Shown here: piece by piece, positions 17,189 to 26,735 of the stretch
How positions within the stretch are numbered: the first letter of the stretch is position 1
How the letters are laid out: each line of letters begins with the position of its first letter
DNA from: an uncultured Verrucomicrobia subdivision 3 bacterium
GTDB taxonomy: Bacteria; Verrucomicrobiota; Verrucomicrobiia; Limisphaerales; UBA11358
Reading direction: 5' to 3'
Assembly (NCBI GenBank): GCA_903875465.1
Contig: CAIQWB010000139.1
Location: 62,001 to 126,000, forward strand
DNA length: 64,000 bases
Notes under the pieces: model-generated
Database searches by the model: none
What the model was told of the DNA's origin: nothing
The model's input: only the letters and a program-made list of their open reading frames with translations
Made by a program: the position numbers and the translations under genes

Positions 17189-18421
17189 TTAGCCCAGCAA
17201 ATTATGCACTTCCTTGAGCTTCGCCACGATGTTGATGTCCGCGCGACAGGCCGGTATGCAGTCACCACAGGCAATGCAGGCCGAACCATCCTTGGTCAGC
17301 GTTTTGTATTCCGCTTTCGCCCGTGATAATTCGTGGTAATCCAATGCGTAACGCTCATACCGCAGGATGTCGGCGATCGCAATGTGCTCCGGGCAATGCG
17401 AGACGCAGTCCGCACACAGCAGGCAGGTCATGCCTTGGTTGAAACCCGCGAGTAATTTTAAGGTTTCCTGATCATTCCGCCCCAGCGTGTGCTCCTGAGC
17501 CGCCTTGAAGTTTTCTTGCAACTGATCAAAGTTTTTCGTGGCAATCACCGCCGCCGTGAGACTTGGATTGGCCATGAGCCACTTCACCATGGCCGCGCCG
17601 GGCGAACTGCCGGCATATTTCGGCTCGGCCAGCAGTGTCTGCATTTTCTTGTCCGTCGCCGCCCGGCCCACCCCGCCCATGGTCTTCATCGCAATCACGC
17701 CAAAATCCTTCGCCTTGGCCAGGGCGATTACATCGGAAATTTCTTTCCGATCGCCATAGGTATAGAAAAATTGCGCGGCTTCAAACGGTGAATGGTCCAT
17801 TAAATAGGCCACAATATCGAAGGCCATGTCGCCGTTGATATCCTTGTAATGATGCTGGGAAATCGCCAGGTGCTTGACCAATCCTTCTTTTTTCAGGCGA
17901 TCGTAGGCGCGAATGACCCCCAAGTTGGTCCTGGCTTCCGCCACCGAATGGTAGCCGAAATGAAATTTAAACACGTCGTAATAGCCCACTCCGGAGCGGG
18001 CCACGGCGTTTTTGACAAATTGATAATGCTGCTCCTCGTCAATGTGCCCGGTCTTGTTGTCGCCGCCCACCCGGTCCACCACCACCTCCAGATGATAGGC
18101 TTCGCGCGGCTGGCTTTTGATGGCGTCAGGCATGGTCGCCGCCGTCCAGCGATGTGCCTTGTGCCAATAGTTCACCCCGGCTTCCACCGCCAGGGGAATC
18201 ACATCCGCACTCCAATCTGTGGCCCCAACCAGCGTGCTGATCTCCAGGCCGGTCCGCCCGTAGCGCCGCCGGGGTAGTTTAAGCGGGGCCGGCTTGGCCT
18301 CGTCCGCCACCGCTGACAGCGCACCCAGGCCGCCCAAGGCCAGTCCCGTGGCTCCGGTGGCCCCCACCTTGAGGAAGTTGCGGCGGTTGAATCCCTGACT
18401 GTTCATCGGCTGGTCATTCAT
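17189..18421 (-). CDS. Tat-exported aldo/keto reductase with C-terminal ferredoxin domain
   Basis: About 410 residues. NRRNFLKVGATGATGLALGG is a twin-arginine signal. The AKR barrel follows (RRYGRTGLEISTLVGATDW, FKFHFGYHS, a CxxC-free core), though motifs are divergent. The C-terminus carries a ferredoxin-type pair: CLLCADCVSHCP and CIACGDCIPACR, enough for two [4Fe-4S] clusters. Function is probably periplasmic oxidoreduction of an unknown carbonyl substrate. The start is uncertain: the promoter -10 lies only three bases before this ATG, so Met6 at 18406 may be the real start. Confidence 0.82.
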   Translation of the reverse strand: MNDQPMNSQGFNRRNFLKVGATGATGLALGGLGALSAVADEAKPAPLKLPRRRYGRTGLEISTLVGATDWSADVIPLAVEAGVNYWHKAHRWTAATMPDAIKSQPREAYHLEVVVDRVGGDNKTGHIDEEQHYQFVKNAVARSGVGYYDVFKFHFGYHSVAEARTNLGVIRAYDRLKKEGLVKHLAISQHHYKDINGDMAFDIVAYLMDHSPFEAAQFFYTYGDRKEISDVIALAKAKDFGVIAMKTMGGVGRAATDKKMQTLLAEPKYAGSSPGAAMVKWLMANPSLTAAVIATKNFDQLQENFKAAQEHTLGRNDQETLKLLAGFNQGMTCLLCADCVSHCPEHIAIADILRYERYALDYHELSRAKAEYKTLTKDGSACIACGDCIPACRADINIVAKLKEVHNLLG

Positions 18422-18424
18422 AGT

Positions 18425-18453
18425 ATTATGCGCGGGTTGAACGAGGCTAACAA
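18425..18453 (-). promoter_or_regulatory. Promoter of the aldo/keto reductase-ferredoxin gene
   Basis: TTGTTA - 17 bases - CATAAT (five of six match to the -10 consensus). The -10 ends three bases before the annotated ATG and 18 before the next in-frame ATG. A leaderless mRNA or initiation at the second ATG is implied. Confidence 0.5.
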
Positions 18454-18569
18454 TTGGGTGAATTAACGGCACGAATCAGCCACAGCCCGATCCGCTTGTC
18501 AAATATTTTAGACGCTGCATCGCTTTCCCTGAACCAGAACCAGCGGCGAGCCGGGGGCTCAGTTAATGG

Positions 18570-21245
18570 CTAGTGTCCGCCAGACGTTGGGTTCCCCGCA
18601 TGGCCGGCCGGTTCTTTGGTCTTTGGTGCCTGCCCGGGCCCGCCGGCGTTGCGGGCTTCCGACTTTTTCTGGAATGCCTCAAAATCCTTTTGCAGACTCC
18701 GATTCGCCTTTTGCAACTCCAGCAACTCGCCACGCAAGGCCTTGTAATCGTCCACGGGTTTGCGATCCGCCCGGAGGGTGGTGAGCGCCTGTTGCGCGGC
18801 GTCGTGCAAGGGACCGTCATGCGTGCCCTCGGCAAACGTGGCCAGCACCGCCACGGCTTTCGGGTCGCCCAACGTTCCCAGGGCGGCCAGCGCCTCCCTT
18901 TGGACCGTTTCGCGTTTGTCATTCACCTGGGCGACCAAATATTCCCGCACGCTGCCGCGCTTTGCTTCATTGCGGGCCAAATACGCGAGGGTGCTAAGTC
19001 CTTGCGCAAACGTCCGCGTGGGCAGTTCCGCCTGCCGCCGCTGCAACGCTTCCTGGAGGGGTGCGATATAGGCCGGATCATCCTGCCCGCGCATCGCGGT
19101 GATCGCTGCGGCCGCCAGTTGCTGGCGATACGAGTCCGAATTTAAATACTTGATGAGCAGGTCGTGAATCTCGGGTTGGCCGTAGGGGGCCAGGCCGCGA
19201 AGCGCCTCGCTTTGAATACCGGGATTTTTCTCATTCGCCAGCACTTTTAGCAAACTGGCACCCGCCGAATCCTGAAAAAAGCCGCCCAAGGCCATCACCA
19301 CCGCCCGCCGCACCCGGGCATCGATTTGTTTGCCAGAATCCTCCAAGGCCGCCAGCGCCTCATCGGTGTGGATGGTCCGCAACGCGCGCGCGGCTTCCAA
19401 CCGGACACCGTAAAAGGGATCCGTATTGAGCGTGGCCTTGAGGCTCGCCACCGTCTCCGCGTCATGATTGTCGGCCAGCGCCTGCACGGCCAGGAGGCGT
19501 CCGATCAGGTCTGTTTTATCGACCAGTTGCTGGCGCAGCAGGTCATCCGGCACCCGGAAATCCACCTTGGCCAACAACGTGTACTCCGGGTCCAGACGCA
19601 CACTGGCGGGGCGGGAAGCCAGCGGAAAATAAAAGTCCCCCGCCGCCTCCTTGATCTCCACGACCTGGTCATTGGTGCCAAAATCCCCCTTGAAGCGGAT
19701 GGTTAACGGAACGTCAAACAGCCGCACGTTGTCGCCCACGGTCTGGGTCTGCCGCACTGATATTTTGGCCAGCCGGGACGTCTCGTCCCACGAATAGCTG
19801 GCGGACAGCTCGGGATAATGCGCGTGGTACACCCATTGGTCGAAAAACTGGTCGTAGGACCGTCCCGACAGTTCCTCAATCACCGCCCGCAAATCTTCCG
19901 TGGTCACATTGCCGTACCGATGCCGGTCCAGATAGGTTTTGATACACTGGCGGTACAGGTCAGCGCCGAGTTGCGCGCGCAGCATGTGCAAGACCCACCC
20001 GCCTTTGGGATAGGCCAGGTAGTTAAACATTTCAAAGGGAATGCCGTAATTCCGCCGCACGATGGGATTGCTGTCATTCGGTTGCGCCAGAATATTGCGG
20101 GCATTGCCATAAAGGTCATAAAGCTCCGCATCATGGCCGTTTTTCCAGCCGTTATACAGGACTTGATAATACGTGGCGAAACCTTCATTGAGCCAGACAT
20201 GGCTCCAATCCTTGCACGTCACCAGGTCGCCAAACCATTGGTGCGCCATTTCGTGCGCCACCAAACTCTCGCTGTCATGCAGGTTTTCCGTGGCCGCCGT
20301 GAACAACGTGGCATCCGTCAACGTGGTGGCGCTCGTGTTCTCCATGCCCCCGGCCACAAAGTCATTCACGCAAATCTGGTCGTATTTGGCCCAGGGAAAC
20401 GGCACGCCGATTTCCTGCTCTAAAAATCCCATGATTTCATCAGTCACACCAAACGAGTTGACGGCTTCCTTAAATTCCGACGGCGGCGTCAGAAAGGCCA
20501 GCGGCACGTCTTTGTGTTTGCCGTCCAACTCCTTAAAATAGCCCGCCGTCAGCGTGATCAAATAATTGGCGTGCGGCTGTTCCTGCGACCAGTGAAATGC
20601 CGTGAGCCCCGTTTTGGCCTCGGTAATCTGGGACACCAGGCGGCCGTTGGACACCGCCGTCATACCCGGCGGCACTAGGCAGGTGACCTCGGAGGTGAAT
20701 TTTTCATTGGGTGAGTCAAAGCATGGATACCAGTGACGGGCCTCGACTTCCTCCCCTTGGGAAAAGCAATGCGTGTCGCCGGCCTTGTACCCCATCTCAG
20801 GCGTGCGGAAATACAAACCCAACTCCGGCTGGGCATGGTAAACCACGCTCACACTCGCCTCATGACCGGCGGGAATTGGTTGGGCGAAGGTGATGACCAG
20901 ATGGTCCTTGGTGACCTGCCAGGCTTGAATTTTTTCGGTGGCGGTCACCGACTCCACTTTGAGATCCACGGCATCCAGTTTTAACTCCCGCGCGGGCGTG
21001 ATGTTCGGCTTAAACTTCAGCGTGGCTGTTCCCGCCACGGTGCGCTGTTTAAAATCCGGCGTCACCACCAGGGCCAGATGCAGCACCGTCACCTCGCGGT
21101 CCGGTGCGTAATGCAGCCCATTCCCGGCTTCCGGTGCCTGCCAGAAGTCCGCAGACTTGAAACAATCGAGATTGCCGGTGTCGGCAGCAACGGCCCTTTG
21201 GCAAAGGAATCCCAGCAGGACACAATGGAGGCTTAGTTTTTTCAT
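18570..21245 (-). CDS. M1 family metallo-aminopeptidase with HEAT-repeat tail
   Basis: 891 residues from MKKLSLHCVLLGFLC, a signal peptide. M1 features: exopeptidase motif GGMEN (299-303), zinc site H331-E332-x2-H335 with E354 in NEGFATY, and the N-terminal beta-sandwich. Residues about 620-830 are HEAT-like repeats (VRLEAARALRTI, VRRAVVMALGG, VQREALAALGTLGDPKA), and a short coiled coil (LELQKANRSLQKDFEAFQKK) precedes a low-complexity end. It should remove N-terminal residues from peptides in the periplasm. The Met three codons earlier overlaps a TAAAAT -10-like box 7 bases before MKK, which favours the MKK start. Confidence 0.9.
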   Translation of the reverse strand: MKKLSLHCVLLGFLCQRAVAADTGNLDCFKSADFWQAPEAGNGLHYAPDREVTVLHLALVVTPDFKQRTVAGTATLKFKPNITPARELKLDAVDLKVESVTATEKIQAWQVTKDHLVITFAQPIPAGHEASVSVVYHAQPELGLYFRTPEMGYKAGDTHCFSQGEEVEARHWYPCFDSPNEKFTSEVTCLVPPGMTAVSNGRLVSQITEAKTGLTAFHWSQEQPHANYLITLTAGYFKELDGKHKDVPLAFLTPPSEFKEAVNSFGVTDEIMGFLEQEIGVPFPWAKYDQICVNDFVAGGMENTSATTLTDATLFTAATENLHDSESLVAHEMAHQWFGDLVTCKDWSHVWLNEGFATYYQVLYNGWKNGHDAELYDLYGNARNILAQPNDSNPIVRRNYGIPFEMFNYLAYPKGGWVLHMLRAQLGADLYRQCIKTYLDRHRYGNVTTEDLRAVIEELSGRSYDQFFDQWVYHAHYPELSASYSWDETSRLAKISVRQTQTVGDNVRLFDVPLTIRFKGDFGTNDQVVEIKEAAGDFYFPLASRPASVRLDPEYTLLAKVDFRVPDDLLRQQLVDKTDLIGRLLAVQALADNHDAETVASLKATLNTDPFYGVRLEAARALRTIHTDEALAALEDSGKQIDARVRRAVVMALGGFFQDSAGASLLKVLANEKNPGIQSEALRGLAPYGQPEIHDLLIKYLNSDSYRQQLAAAAITAMRGQDDPAYIAPLQEALQRRQAELPTRTFAQGLSTLAYLARNEAKRGSVREYLVAQVNDKRETVQREALAALGTLGDPKAVAVLATFAEGTHDGPLHDAAQQALTTLRADRKPVDDYKALRGELLELQKANRSLQKDFEAFQKKSEARNAGGPGQAPKTKEPAGHAGNPTSGGH

Positions 21246-21489
21246 GCGGTACATTTTAAATATCAAGTCGGTGGCGGCTGAGTTCCTAAGCTCAACCAAT
21301 GATGTTTGATACCAGTAAACCCGGCGGCCAGGCAAGCCCATATCCGGTTCAATAGTACGCCCCAACCGCTGAAGGACTTGCCACCGGGGGTGAAGCCTGC
21401 GGCGGGGTTGGCTATTTATTTTTATCTGGCGGCCCAACCCCGTGCCGAAATAATTTCAAATAAACCGCCGGTTGTGGCATCTAATCCCT

Positions 21490-23637
21490 GTGCGTCGCTT
21501 TATTTTTGTTTTGTTGACCTGCATTGGCCTCGGTTTTTCCAGCGCCCGGGCCGCCCATACCCAGGTGAGCCTCTTGCTGGCGGCGGAAACGGCCCGGCCC
21601 GGGGACACAGTGCTGGCGGGGCTGGATTTGAAAATGGACCCGGAGTGGCATACCTACTGGCAAAACCCCGGGGAATCGGGCATCCCCACCGAAATCAAAT
21701 GGAACCTGCCGCCCGGCGTCACCGCCGGGGAGATCCAATGGCCATTGCCCCATAAATTACCGCCCGCTGAGGTGACTACGTATGGTTATCTGGATGAGGT
21801 TGTTCTCGTGGTGCCGCTCAAACTCGCACCGGATTTGAAACCCGTTCAGGCGCTGGCCTTGTCCGCCTCGGTTTCGTGGCTGGAGTGCAAGGAACAATGC
21901 CTGCCCGGCAAAGGTTCGGTGTCAGCTTCCCTGAAGATTGGATCCGCGACCACGGTTTCCGCCGATGCCACGCGGATCGCCGAATGGCAGCGGCAGGTTC
22001 CAGGACCAATCGATCCGGCCAAGTGGTCGCTCCAAGCCCATTGGGAAGCCGCCGCCTCGGGCGACAGCCGGTCGATCCTCATCACCGGGCAGTACCTTGG
22101 ACGCCAAACCGATGCCATAAAGGTGGAGTCGGTCGATTTATTCCCAAAGGCCAGCGATGCTTATGAAATCCAGCCGGCCAGTGAGTTGCTGCCGGGGAAC
22201 CCGCCGGGTTTTGTCCTCCGTAAAGTGGTGAAAAAGTATTCAGGCGACTGGCCGCAGATCATCGCGGGCGTGTTGGTGCTCGATGGTAGCCAGGGCTATG
22301 CGATCCAACTTGGCGTGGCCGATACTGCTGCCACCGTTCCGGCGACCGCCACGACCGCCCCAGCCCCGGCCCTGCCGGCCCAATCCCTGGGGCTCATGAT
22401 GCTCTACGCCTTCATCGGCGGCTTGATTTTGAACATCATGCCCTGTGTGCTGCCGGTGATTGCCCTGAAGATTCTGGGCTTCGTCGGTGAGTCCCGCAGC
22501 GAGCCGCGGCGCGTCCGCTGGCTGGGACTGGTCTATGCGCTCGGTGTCCTGGCCTCCTTTTTGGTGCTGGCCAGTCTGGTCATCGGCCTCAAGGCAGCGG
22601 GGCGGCAGGCGGGGTGGGGGATCCAGTTCGGGAACCCCATTTTCCTCGTGAGCCTCACCACCCTGGTGCTGCTGGTTGCGCTCAACCTCTTTGGTTTATT
22701 CGAAGTGAATGTGGGTGGGCGGGCACTGGACTCGGCCAGCCAATTGACCCAGCGCAACGGTTTTTCCGGTGCCTTTTTCAATGGGGTGCTGGCCACGGTG
22801 CTGGCCACGCCCTGCACGGCCCCCTATTTAAGTTACGCCCTGGGCTTTGCCTTTGCCCAAAGTGGGGGCGTTATTGTGCTGATTTTTTTAATGGTGGGCC
22901 TGGGGCTGGCGGCGCCCTACGTGGCCTTGAGCTGGAACCCCGCCTGGCTCAAATATTTGCCCAAGCCCGGGGCCTGGATGGAACGTTTCAAAATCGCCAT
23001 GGGCTTTCCCATGCTGTTGACCATGATCTGGCTTTATAATCTGGCTGCCGGTGCGTATGGCAGCCGCGTGCTCTGGCTGGGGATCTTCCTGGTCGTCGTG
23101 GCTTTTGCCGCGTGGATTTATGGCGAATTCGTCCAGCGCGGGCGCACGCATAAAACCCTCGCGATGATCGTCGTGGCCGCTTTGGTCATCGGCAGTTATG
23201 CGAATGCTTTGGAAGGCCAGTTGCACTGGCGGGAAGCGGTTCCCAGCACGGGCAATGCGGCCTTGCTGAAAGAAGGGGCGGATGGCATTGACTGGGGCAA
23301 GTGGACGACCGAGGCCGTCGCCGCCGCCCAGACCGCCGGCCATCCGGTGTTAGTAGATTTTACCGCCGACTGGTGCCTCACCTGTCAGGTGAACAAAAAA
23401 ACCAGCCTGGAAATTCCCACCGTGCGCGCCCGGCTCACGGAGTTGGGCACCGTGGCCTTGCTCGCCGATTACACGCATGCCCCGGATAACATCACCACCG
23501 AACTGTCCCGCCATGGTCGCGCAGGCGTGCCGCTGGTTTTGGTTTACCCAAAAACAGCCGGCGCGGCTCCGCTGGTGCTGCCCGAGGTGTTGACGCCCGG
23601 ATTGGTGCTCGACGCCCTGGAGCGGGCCAGCCATTAA
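21490..23637 (+). CDS. DsbD-like thiol:disulfide interchange protein
   Basis: About 715 residues from a GTG (MRRFIFVLL signal peptide); a TTG six codons earlier is possible. It has an N-terminal DsbD-alpha-like domain with a Cys pair in SWLECKEQCLP, then an eight-helix membrane domain with C319 (NIMPCVLPV) and C442 (ATPCTAPYL), and a C-terminal thioredoxin domain with WCLTC (C629, C632). This layout passes electrons from cytoplasmic thioredoxin to periplasmic thiol acceptors. Likely clients here are c-type cytochrome maturation and the exported peroxiredoxin (inference). Confidence 0.9.
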   Translation: MRRFIFVLLTCIGLGFSSARAAHTQVSLLLAAETARPGDTVLAGLDLKMDPEWHTYWQNPGESGIPTEIKWNLPPGVTAGEIQWPLPHKLPPAEVTTYGYLDEVVLVVPLKLAPDLKPVQALALSASVSWLECKEQCLPGKGSVSASLKIGSATTVSADATRIAEWQRQVPGPIDPAKWSLQAHWEAAASGDSRSILITGQYLGRQTDAIKVESVDLFPKASDAYEIQPASELLPGNPPGFVLRKVVKKYSGDWPQIIAGVLVLDGSQGYAIQLGVADTAATVPATATTAPAPALPAQSLGLMMLYAFIGGLILNIMPCVLPVIALKILGFVGESRSEPRRVRWLGLVYALGVLASFLVLASLVIGLKAAGRQAGWGIQFGNPIFLVSLTTLVLLVALNLFGLFEVNVGGRALDSASQLTQRNGFSGAFFNGVLATVLATPCTAPYLSYALGFAFAQSGGVIVLIFLMVGLGLAAPYVALSWNPAWLKYLPKPGAWMERFKIAMGFPMLLTMIWLYNLAAGAYGSRVLWLGIFLVVVAFAAWIYGEFVQRGRTHKTLAMIVVAALVIGSYANALEGQLHWREAVPSTGNAALLKEGADGIDWGKWTTEAVAAAQTAGHPVLVDFTADWCLTCQVNKKTSLEIPTVRARLTELGTVALLADYTHAPDNITTELSRHGRAGVPLVLVYPKTAGAAPLVLPEVLTPGLVLDALERASH

Positions 23638-23662
23638 AAGTGAAACATCCTGAGCCGAAAAC

Positions 23663-23691
23663 TTGACGTAGGCCTGGCAAACTCCTATAGT
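23663..23691 (+). promoter_or_regulatory. Sigma-70-like promoter of tRNA-His
   Basis: TTGACG - 17 bases - TATAGT, ending 11 bases before the tRNA 5' end. It is nearly identical to the promoter of the DUF3857 gene and sets the local promoter consensus. Confidence 0.75.
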
Positions 23692-23702
23692 ATCCGCCGG
23701 TC

Positions 23703-23778
23703 GGTGGTCGTAGCTCAATGGTAGAGTCCAAGCTTGTGGAGCTTGTTGTTGCGGGTTCGAATCCCGTCGGCCACCCCA
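23703..23778 (+). tRNA. tRNA-His (GTG anticodon)
   Basis: A complete cloverleaf. The acceptor GTGGTCG pairs with CGGCCAC; the D stem is GCTC/GAGT; the anticodon stem CAAGC/GCTTG encloses TTGTGGA with anticodon GTG; the T arm is GCGGG-TTCGAAT-CCCGT. Histidine identity is confirmed by the extra encoded G at -1 opposite discriminator C73. The 3' CCA is encoded in the DNA. Confidence 0.97.
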
Positions 23779-23790
23779 TCTCTCCGCCGT

Positions 23791-24861
23791 TCAGATCGAA
23801 TAATCGTCGGAAAACACCCGCACATTTCGCAACTGCACGAAAACCTCCTCACCGGGCTTGGGCTGTAATTGCTGGAATTCCTCCTTGCTCAACTGCACCG
23901 TGAAGCCTTCACCGCTGTCCTGGCGGACGAGGTCGAGATTGGCCACGGGACCGGCGGCATTGCTGCGGACCACTTTGGCCGGCAGACTTGCCGAGCCGTT
24001 GGCCTCACGCATCACCCGAATATCATGCGGCCGGACAAACGCGACCGCCGGGGCGGTGGCTTCTTTTTGGTCGCGCACCACAAATTCGGTCCCGCCAATG
24101 GCCACGGAACCTTCCAAGGCCCGGCCATGGAACAAATTGACGTTGCCTAGAAAATCGTACACGAACGGAGAGGCGGGATGGTCGTAAATTTCCTCCGGCG
24201 TGCCGATTTGTTCCACCCGGCCGGCGCGGAGAATCGCCACGCGATCGGAGACTTCCAGGGCCTCTTCTTGATCGTGGGTGACGAACAGAGTCGTGATGTG
24301 AATTTCATCGTGCAACTGGCGCAGCCAGCGGCGTAATTCCTTGCGGACCTTGGCATCCAGCGCGCCAAAAGGCTCATCGAGCAGCAACACTTTGGGCTCC
24401 ACGGCGAGCGCGCGGGCCAGGGCGACCCGCTGGCGCTGGCCACCGGAGAGCTGGGAGGGGAAGCGCCCGGCCATGGGTTCCAGTTGGATCAGCTTGAGCA
24501 ATTTGTCCACCCGCCCCCGAATCTCGGCTTCCGGTGGCCGGGTGGCGCGCGGCCGCACGCGCAGGCCAAAGGCGATGTTTTCAAACACCGACATGTGCCG
24601 GAACAGCGCGTAATGCTGGAACGCAAAGCCAGCCTTGCGCTGGCTGGCGGGGATCATGGTCACATCCTCGCCATAATATAATATCTGCGCGCCGGGATCA
24701 GGGAATTCCAGGCCGGCGATGATGCGGAGCAGGGTGGTCTTGCCGGAGCCGGAGGGGCCGAGCAGCGCCACCAGTTCGCCGGACTCCACCTTCAGGCTGA
24801 CGTTGTCCAGCGCAGTAAAGTGGCTGAACTTTTTCGTGACATTTTTGACTTCAACACTCAT
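23791..24861 (-). CDS. cysA: Sulfate/thiosulfate ABC transporter ATP-binding protein
   Basis: 356 residues. Walker [10 protein letters not shown], signature [15 protein letters not shown], Walker [12 protein letters not shown] and the switch His in FVTHDQ are all present, followed by a C-terminal TOBE-type regulatory domain ([23 protein letters not shown]) as in CysA. It powers uptake of sulfate through CysT and CysW. It is last in a leftward operon, 7 bases after cysW. Confidence 0.93.
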   Translation of the reverse strand: MSVEVKNVTKKFSHFTALDNVSLKVESGELVALLGPSGSGKTTLLRIIAGLEFPDPGAQILYYGEDVTMIPASQRKAGFAFQHYALFRHMSVFENIAFGLRVRPRATRPPEAEIRGRVDKLLKLIQLEPMAGRFPSQLSGGQRQRVALARALAVEPKVLLLDEPFGALDAKVRKELRRWLRQLHDEIHITTLFVTHDQEEALEVSDRVAILRAGRVEQIGTPEEIYDHPASPFVYDFLGNVNLFHGRALEGSVAIGGTEFVVRDQKEATAPAVAFVRPHDIRVMREANGSASLPAKVVRSNAAGPVANLDLVRQDSGEGFTVQLSKEEFQQLQPKPGEEVFVQLRNVRVFSDDYSI

Positions 24862-24868
24862 GCGAAAA

Positions 24869-25795
24869 TTATTCTGCCGCCGCCTGCAGCGCCGCGTTCT
24901 TTTTATATTCGGCCCAGGTTTTTAGCACCAGGGTGACCAGCGCCAGCAGGGCCAGCAGGGAGGCCACGGCAAAGGCGGCGGTAAAATTATAAGCATCGTA
25001 GAGCGATTCGATATGCAAGGGGACGGTGTTGGTTTGTCCCTGGATGTGCCCGCTGACCACCGAAACCGCGCCGAATTCCCCCATGGCCCGGGCGTTGCAG
25101 AGGATAATGCCATACAGCAGTCCCCATTTGATGTTGGGGATGGTCACCTGCCAGAAGGTCTGCCAGCCACTCGCTCCCAGCACCCGGGCGGCCTCCTCCT
25201 CCGTGCGTCCCTGGGCCTGCATCAGCGGAATTAATTCGCGGGCAATGAAGGGAAACGTGACAAAAATGGTGGCCAGCACAATGCCCGGCGTGGCGTAGAT
25301 GATTTTTATGTCATGGTCATTCAGCCAGCTCTGGAACCCGGGAAACCAGGGGTGGTCCGCGTTTTCGTACTGTCCCAGCCAGCCTTGCGCGCCAAATACC
25401 AGCACATAGATCAAACCCGATACCACCGGCGAAATGGAAAACGGCAGGTCGATGAGGGTGATCAGCAAGGTTTTGCCTGGAAAATTGAACTTGGCAATCG
25501 ACCACGCCGCCGCCACCCCAAACACGCAATTCAGCGGCACGGCAAAGGCAGTTGTTATCAGCGTAAGCTTGATGGCGCTCAGCGCCATGGGGTCGGTAAC
25601 GGCACTGAAATAGTATCCCAGCCCCTTGCCCAACGCTTGAATGAACACGGAAAGCAGCGGCAGGATCAAAAATAATCCCAAAAACACGCAGGTGATGCCA
25701 ATCAACAAGCGACGGACCCACGGCGGTTCCATCGTCGCCCGGCGGGGCGCGGCGAAGGGCAGGGTGGGGGTGGACTGGGAGTGGGTGGCGTTCAC
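24869..25795 (-). CDS. cysW: Sulfate ABC transporter permease subunit CysW
   Basis: About 308 residues, six transmembrane helices with the binding-protein-dependent permease EAA loop ([31 protein letters not shown]) that contacts CysA. The GTG start chosen overlaps the cysT stop as GTGA, giving translational coupling; a longer start ten codons upstream inside cysT is less likely. [22 protein letters not shown] is typical of CysW. Confidence 0.92.
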   Translation of the reverse strand: MNATHSQSTPTLPFAAPRRATMEPPWVRRLLIGITCVFLGLFLILPLLSVFIQALGKGLGYYFSAVTDPMALSAIKLTLITTAFAVPLNCVFGVAAAWSIAKFNFPGKTLLITLIDLPFSISPVVSGLIYVLVFGAQGWLGQYENADHPWFPGFQSWLNDHDIKIIYATPGIVLATIFVTFPFIARELIPLMQAQGRTEEEAARVLGASGWQTFWQVTIPNIKWGLLYGIILCNARAMGEFGAVSVVSGHIQGQTNTVPLHIESLYDAYNFTAAFAVASLLALLALVTLVLKTWAEYKKNAALQAAAE

Positions 25796-26634
25796 AGATG
25801 TTCGTGATGGCGGCTGCTCCACCATTGCAACAGATTGATCACTAACAACAATCCGAAGGAAATCACCAGCAACACCACCGCGAGGGCGGTGGCCTTCGCA
25901 TAGCTAAACATGTCTAGTTCCCCCATGATGAGCACCGGGGTGATCACAGTTTTCAAAGGGATATTGCCGGCGATGAAAATCACCGAGCCATATTCGCCCA
26001 ATGCCCGGGCAAAGGCCATGGCAATGCCGGTCAGCAGCGCCGGAGTAAGCATCGGGAAAATGACCCGCCAAAAGATTTGCCAGCGGTTTGCCCCCAAGCT
26101 CGCCGCTGCCTCTTCCACTTCCGTGTCCAAATCCTCCAAAACCGGCTGGATGGTGCGCACGATAAACGGCAGGCCGATGAAGGTGAGCGCCACAAAAACG
26201 CCCAGTTGGGTGTTGGCCACCTTGATCCCGCCGCGGCTCAGCAGGTGGCCAATCCAGCCATTCTCCGCATACAACCGCGCCAGGGTGATGCCAGCCACGG
26301 CCGTGGGCAGGGCAAAGGGTAAATCCACCAAGGCATCCAGCAGGCGTTTACCAAAAAAATCGTACCGCACCAGCACCCACGCCACGATTAACCCAAACAC
26401 GGCATTCACCAGGGCGGCCCCAAACGAAGCACCAAAGGTCAGCCGGTACGAAGCCATGGCCACGGGCGAGGTGGCCACCTCATGGAATTGCGCCCAGGTC
26501 AGCGTGCTGGTTTTGGTGAAGATGGCGGAGAGGGGAATGAGCACGATCAGGCACAGGTAAAAGATCGTGAACCCGAGCGTCAGTTTGAAGCCCGGTAACA
26601 CAGTGCGTTGGCGCGAAAATAGCATGGAATTCAT
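25792..26634 (-). CDS. cysT: Sulfate ABC transporter permease subunit CysT
   Basis: About 280 residues from [16 protein letters not shown]. Six membrane helices and the EAA loop [31 protein letters not shown] are visible, with [14 protein letters not shown], a CysT hallmark. It forms the channel with CysW. No periplasmic sulfate-binding protein (sbp/cysP) gene is adjacent: the next gene upstream is a glycoside hydrolase. Confidence 0.92.
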   Translation of the reverse strand: MNSMLFSRQRTVLPGFKLTLGFTIFYLCLIVLIPLSAIFTKTSTLTWAQFHEVATSPVAMASYRLTFGASFGAALVNAVFGLIVAWVLVRYDFFGKRLLDALVDLPFALPTAVAGITLARLYAENGWIGHLLSRGGIKVANTQLGVFVALTFIGLPFIVRTIQPVLEDLDTEVEEAAASLGANRWQIFWRVIFPMLTPALLTGIAMAFARALGEYGSVIFIAGNIPLKTVITPVLIMGELDMFSYAKATALAVVLLVISFGLLLVINLLQWWSSRHHEHL

Positions 26635-26693
26635 TTGCCTGCCCGGCGCTGGAAGACCGCCCGGCAAACCTAATAACTACCAAATGAGTAGAT

Positions 26694-26722
26694 ATTATAA
26701 ATATTGTTAAAATCCAAGTAAA
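26694..26722 (-). promoter_or_regulatory. Promoter of the cysTWA operon
   Basis: A perfect TATAAT -10 lies 17 bases from TTTACT, in an AT-rich gap upstream of cysT. The predicted start leaves a leader of about 50 bases, unlike the start-proximal promoters elsewhere in the window. Confidence 0.65.
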
Positions 26723-26735
26723 ATTTCCGGGTAAT

